The notes beneath the pieces were generated by a model, which worked only from the letters and a program-made list of their open reading frames with translations, was not told where the DNA came from and made no database searches. Of a stretch of DNA of 64,000 nt, positions 59,441 to 64,000 are shown one piece after another. Source of the stretch: Citrus sinensis (taxonomy: Eukaryota > Streptophyta > Magnoliopsida > Sapindales > Rutaceae); assembly GCF_022201045.2 (NCBI RefSeq), contig NC_068564.1, forward strand, positions 29,479,001-29,543,000, read 5' to 3'. The translations under genes were made by a program, and so were the position numbers. The first letter of the stretch is position 1. Every line of letters starts with the position of its first letter.

Positions 59441-61920
59441 CCAGAATTATCATCTGATCGGTGTATCATTTAAATAATTAAAGACATGAATTGTATGACA
59501 AGATAGCCTCAATTTGAAGCCCAAAATAATGGTCTCGTAAAACTGCAAATATTGCCAAAGCCCAAGATGATAAGCATTGGATACCAAGAGCCCAACCTCT
59601 TCGGCCAGCAATTTCTGCTCAATTCCATCCAAGGGATTTTGTCTCTGTGTTTAAATTTTCTGAAGCCGCCGAAGCGAAAATAAACGAACCTCCTCCTTTC
59701 CATGCAAAAAATGATATAATTATTTAGTTTCAAATCTTTTGGACGACACTTCTAACAATGGAAATTAAATTGAAATTGAAATAAAACATAATTAACGCAG
59801 CATGGTGTGATTGCTATGTCAATTTGTGCTTCATGATGTGCTCCTAGTGCAGTGTTTTATTCTTAAAAAAAATAAATAAAGACATAAGCCATTTGTATAA
59901 TCCATTTTAAAAAATAATTATTAAAATTTCTAAAATTATTCATCAATTCCAATATAATTCATCTATTAACAATTAATTTATCTCAATTATTTTAAAAAGT
60001 TTAATTACTAAAACAAAACTTTTACAATCGCATAAATAATAGAGCATCTTATTAGATCCGATTGATATTATACCAATTTTAATATCTGTACCTAGAAGTG
60101 CCTTTACGCGATAGTAGACTGTGCCGTATGCCCTTTACTTCCATAAACAAAGGGGCAAACCCATATAAGTTATATATATAATGAGTAATGACTGCGTCCA
60201 AGTATTAAGAGTAAAAAAAAAAAGGAAATTGAAAATCGTATCGATGAGAGTCGTCACTCTTCATAGGCGACGGTGACGTGGCGCTGACGCGCTTAACGGA
60301 AGTCCAAGTCTAAACAAATTACGTTAAAAAAAGAAAAAGCGTATTTAGTCAGACAAGCATTAACATTAAAAAGAAAAATATGCAATGATAAGATTGACTT
60401 TGACCCGTAGTAATACAAGATTTACGGCGCGGATCATCTGTACAAACACGCTTCCGTAGACTGTTTCCGTGATTCTCAGTACATACTAGTTTTTCTTTTC
60501 AAACGAAATTTACACGTGCGATATGTTTTGGTCTACCCTTTACACGCGTATATATAACCCAACTTGCATGAAGATTGGATTGGGATTCGGGGATTAGGTT
60601 AGTGAGCACTAACTATAGCAGCAGAGTCTTTGGGCAGCTCAACTGAACACCTTTTACCATTACACCACGTGTTCTAAAATAAAATTCTTTTTATTAAAAT
60701 TAACTACTTCGAGTTTGTAAATATATGACTTATATTATTAATTCATGGGATTTACTTAATTATTGTTTTGTTGTCTACTTTATAATTAAAATTGTCGGGT
60801 TAGTTCATCTTATAGTTATTCTGATCGTAAGCTTCAATAAGTTTTAATTTAAACATCATTAAGCTTAATTCAATAAACATGATTAATCCGTTAGCATGTG
60901 ATAAGTGAGGGTGGATGAAGGAAATATATATGTCAACAAATTCTGAGTTTTCGCATGCAAAATGAGACTTTTCTGATTTTCTTATTCAAAATACTCAATG
61001 TTTTAGTTTGTACAATTGATATTGTTAGAAGCAATTAATTATAGAAAAAGCCTGTCAAATCAGACGAAATTTTCCTAAGTCAATATGACATATAAAATTT
61101 TCAAATTTTTTTTGATATCTCATATTTATGTACAGTTGTTTGGTGATTTTTCATAGAAAAGGTGAGAGTAGTTGTAGTTTATTTGATTTCCTCATCCTAA
61201 TTTCTTGACATCGGGAAACCCATCATCTACCCCCCCAACTCCAAAACAACAAGAATAATAATAACAACAATAATAATAATTTTTTGATCAGTTTAAATTA
61301 TATTTTTAATTACCCATTTAACTTACCCTTAATATCTTGCTCGAATGTTAATCTTTTTATGTTGAGTCAGGTAATCCTCACTTTAATACAATATCATATT
61401 TTTATTAGTTCTGTATTTGTGATCGTAACATGTTAATAATTTGACATTTAATATTTATTTTCAAACGTTCTTCTTTGACTTTCTTAAATAAACTTTTATG
61501 TAATTCACTTAGTTTATTTATTATGAAGGTTTCGTTACAAGGTTTGGATTAGAATCAATATTAATTATATTTGTGATAACATATTTCCGATTTGATATGC
61601 AATATTATTGGTCCAACATTTTTATTATTACGGATCATTACGTTACTAGTGTGATATCCTATGTTATCAATTTATATTTTATCTTGAAATGGGCTTTAGG
61701 CTTTGTTTAAAAGACCTTTATGCCCACCAAGAGCAAGGAATATCATAAGCTCCAGAAGAAGTGTCCAGTCTAAAAACTTTCAGGTCGCCATTGACTACGC
61801 GGTCGTTATATACGTTTACAATAATGCCCATTGACTTTTTTTCGAATGACGATATGACAATATGGCGCGCACCTACTCCCTTATTGACAAATTTGCCCCT
61901 CGACGGTCAGCAAAACTCAC
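59441..61920. other. Intergenic region without supported genes
   Basis: Two overlapping minus-strand open frames at 59450..59733 have no recognised family. About 60230..60300 and 60420..60560 are less AT-rich. One segment contains ACACCACGTGTTC (G-box core, about 60663..60675). These could be distal regulatory DNA, but I can prove nothing. Confidence 0.35.
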
Positions 61921-61925
61921 CCCAA

Positions 61926-62293
61926 GGCATCTCCAAAAGCCTCTATTAATTTTATTCTTCAAATATTTACTTACATGGTAAATAAAAGAGTAAAAAAATA
62001 TGTTATTCTTCAAAAGACTCTTCAAATAAAAATAAGTTAATATTATTTTAATCAAATAATTATTTTTTAAAGGAAAAGTCAATAGCAATTAAAGTATTTC
62101 TCTCTCTTTCTCTAATGAAAAATAATAAAATATAAATTAAAGAGGGAGAAATCAACTCTCCAAATTTGAAGAGAGATAATCATTTATTATTTGAAGAATC
62201 TTAATTGAAGTATTTTTTAAAGTCTTAAATATTGATGTGACTCTTCAAATAAATAATAAAATCTTATTTAAAAAGCATTTTAGTAATGCTCTA
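61926..62293. mobile_element. MITE of the GAGCAT(C/T)..CC/TAA-type terminus, about 370 bp
   Basis: The left end reads GGCATCTCCAAAAGCCTCT. The reverse complement of the right end reads TTAGAGCATTACTAAAATGC. Both are variants of the widespread plant MITE terminus GAGCATCTCCAA. The inside repeats CTTCAAATAA and AAGACTCTTCAAATA in both orientations. AAGG touches both ends. It has no coding capacity. Confidence 0.5.
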
Positions 62294-64000
62294 AGGTCTT
62301 CATTTCCATGGATATTCTAATTCTGTGTAAGCCAACCAAAAGGCAGTGGCCTGCAGCCACACTTATCCAGGTTCAGAATTGTAAACAACCAATACGGGAC
62401 CAAATTCATTTGCATGATTTTATTCTTAATTTATTTAATTATTTTCGTTAAACAGGTTTACATGGTTCATTCACCAGATGTTAGCCTGACCCCTCACCTA
62501 CCGTCTTACGGTCCCACTTTCGATATTTGAAGTCAATTGGGAAGCTTCATCGCCATACGATCCACTGAGCGGGAAAAAGTCCACAGATCCCGCGGCTGTC
62601 GTCAGTTAGGTGTCATCTCGTTATGCATGGAGGGCGGTTTTGTCTTTTGTGGATTATATATTTAACCCACAAACCAAAAAAAAGAGAACGAGATGAACTT
62701 CTGGAAGGTTATTCCCGGTATTGCAAACTTGCCTACCTTTTTCCTCAAGGAAGTCTGATGACCATATTTCCCGATTTGTCGAAATTGCCCCTTTTCTTCT
62801 TCTCCAGACAATGCTCATTATGGTTAAGCTTCTAGGATCACGACGTATAAAGTTATTTATTTAATTTGTTTAAGATTAATATTTTTTATTAATTAATATT
62901 TAAAAGTAAGACAATTAATGATAATTTATATATGTTATCTGTCTTTCAATTGTTAAAGAATTTATCACCATGACCAAATCCATCAACTAATTACATCTAC
63001 AAGCTCGTATTAGAGCTAAAGTTTAAAGTCTTCAAAGTTTTAAATATTAAAGAATTAATGGGTTTAATCTACATCGTAGAATAATAATAATTAGACATGA
63101 TAATTTTTTTTAAAAAAAACATGATGAGTATAACATAGTCCCCTTATATCGAATTTTTAGCACCGCCGTTGATGTTTTACATTCTAAAATTTATCCAAAA
63201 AATATCTGAAGTGCATTTATTGAGTGGTGATTATGATACATAAATTTCAATTCTCCATTTTATTATCTAGTAGTGAATAGTGAAATAACTATAAATTTTA
63301 TGTAAACAGTAACAGCGGCAGAAAAGTTAAAAGTCAAAAAGGCTTTCACATTATTTTTTTAATAAAAAAATGTGTATCTAAGTTTCTTCGTTGTTCCAAA
63401 AAATTATATATACTGGGTTATAACCGATTGAATAGAATTAAGATTGATTTGTATTTTCTTAAACTTTATTTTTTGAGGTACGTTCATCCAATCATTTATT
63501 TCATTCTCTATCTATTTTTGGATAATTTGAAATAAAATGAGTTTAGACAAATGTTATTGGATAAATCATCGTGGGAACTTCAATTCATTTTCTGCATGTC
63601 TAGACTTCCGTAAGATTCGTGACCTTAATAATATTGCTGATACAAACGTAATTTTCATGTGTCAATTATAGTTCCAATGAAGAACATCGAAAGTTCTAAT
63701 TTCGTTCATTATCATCATTTCCCCAGTAGACCCAAAAGTCAAAGGAGGGTAATTATGTAATTTCAGTCTTTGAACCAACCTTGTGGACTTCGAAACTCAT
63801 CATCAATTAATCAAATTATATAATATATATAACGCCTAAATCATCTCTCATCTGTACACACAAGCGTACAAGACTGAAGAATTCCATGCCTATAAATGGA
63901 ATGATGCAAAGAAAAATTCCAAAGTCGATATAATAATAAAAAAAAAAGAAAGAATTGCAAGCGAGAGCAGTTGGTGTTTTGAATATTTCATCCTGGCTTT
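62294..64000. other. Right-edge intergenic region, possible promoter of an off-window gene
   Basis: No complete gene is visible. Near the edge a TATA-like run (ATATAATATATATAACG, about 63817..63833) is followed by a CTGTACACACAAGCGTACAAG segment and an ATG at 63885 that opens only a 15-codon frame. A + strand gene starting beyond 64000 would explain this. Confidence 0.3.

Noticed and set aside
59450-59733. Overlapping minus-strand frames of 60 and 74 codons
   Set aside because: Two frames overlap without conserved features. They could be transposon debris, but I cannot support a call.

Overview
This is a 64-kb piece of nuclear DNA from a flowering plant. It is AT-rich, its genes are split by GT-AG introns, and it carries plant-only families: a clade-E PP2C, a P-class PPR protein, a FRIGIDA-interacting-type protein and an aleurain-type vacuolar protease. 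It also holds a Ty1/copia retrotransposon of the Ale/Retrofit type. Protein flavour suggests a woody eudicot such as Citrus or another Sapindales member, but this is an impression and not a test.

Layout, left to right: the 5' half of a PP2C phosphatase (-, runs off the left edge); a hAT-like non-autonomous element; a nine-exon plastid-type GNAT acetyltransferase (-) with a Mutator-like inverted-repeat element in intron 5; a degenerate LINE tail; a nearly gene-free stretch; an intact copia element (11243..15935) with 191-bp LTRs that look identical and a TCTCA target duplication; a LINE ORF1 fossil; a four-helix membrane protein (-); a 185-aa conserved protein with a GC-AG intron (-); a foldback hairpin; an RRM protein (-); a 522-bp tandem duplication; an OXS3-like protein (-); about 5 kb of nested transposon debris; a 15-exon TTLL12-like tubulin-tyrosine-ligase-family gene (+) with a LINE fossil in its largest intron; a tRNA-Gly(GCC) (+); a 14-exon FIP1-like gene (-) head-to-head with an intronless-CDS PPR gene (+); a seven-exon aleurain-like cysteine protease (-); and 7.7 kb of AT-rich, transposon-rich sequence without a convincing gene.

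The genes are independent plant transcription units and do not form an operon or a shared pathway. The PPR/FIP1 head-to-head pair, together with the GNAT gene and the 185-aa gene, resembles the Arabidopsis order I recall around At2g06000-At2g06025. That points to an old conserved block expanded here by transposons. Exon coordinates were read by hand from splice motifs, reading-frame continuity and family knowledge. Every complete spliced CDS listed sums to a multiple of three.

I found no convincing undescribed biological system. The strongest leads are the apparently intact young copia element, the GC-AG splice site, the recent 522-bp duplication, the long-inverted-repeat element beside a splice donor, the near-perfect 46-bp-arm hairpin and the nested Harbinger-like pair.
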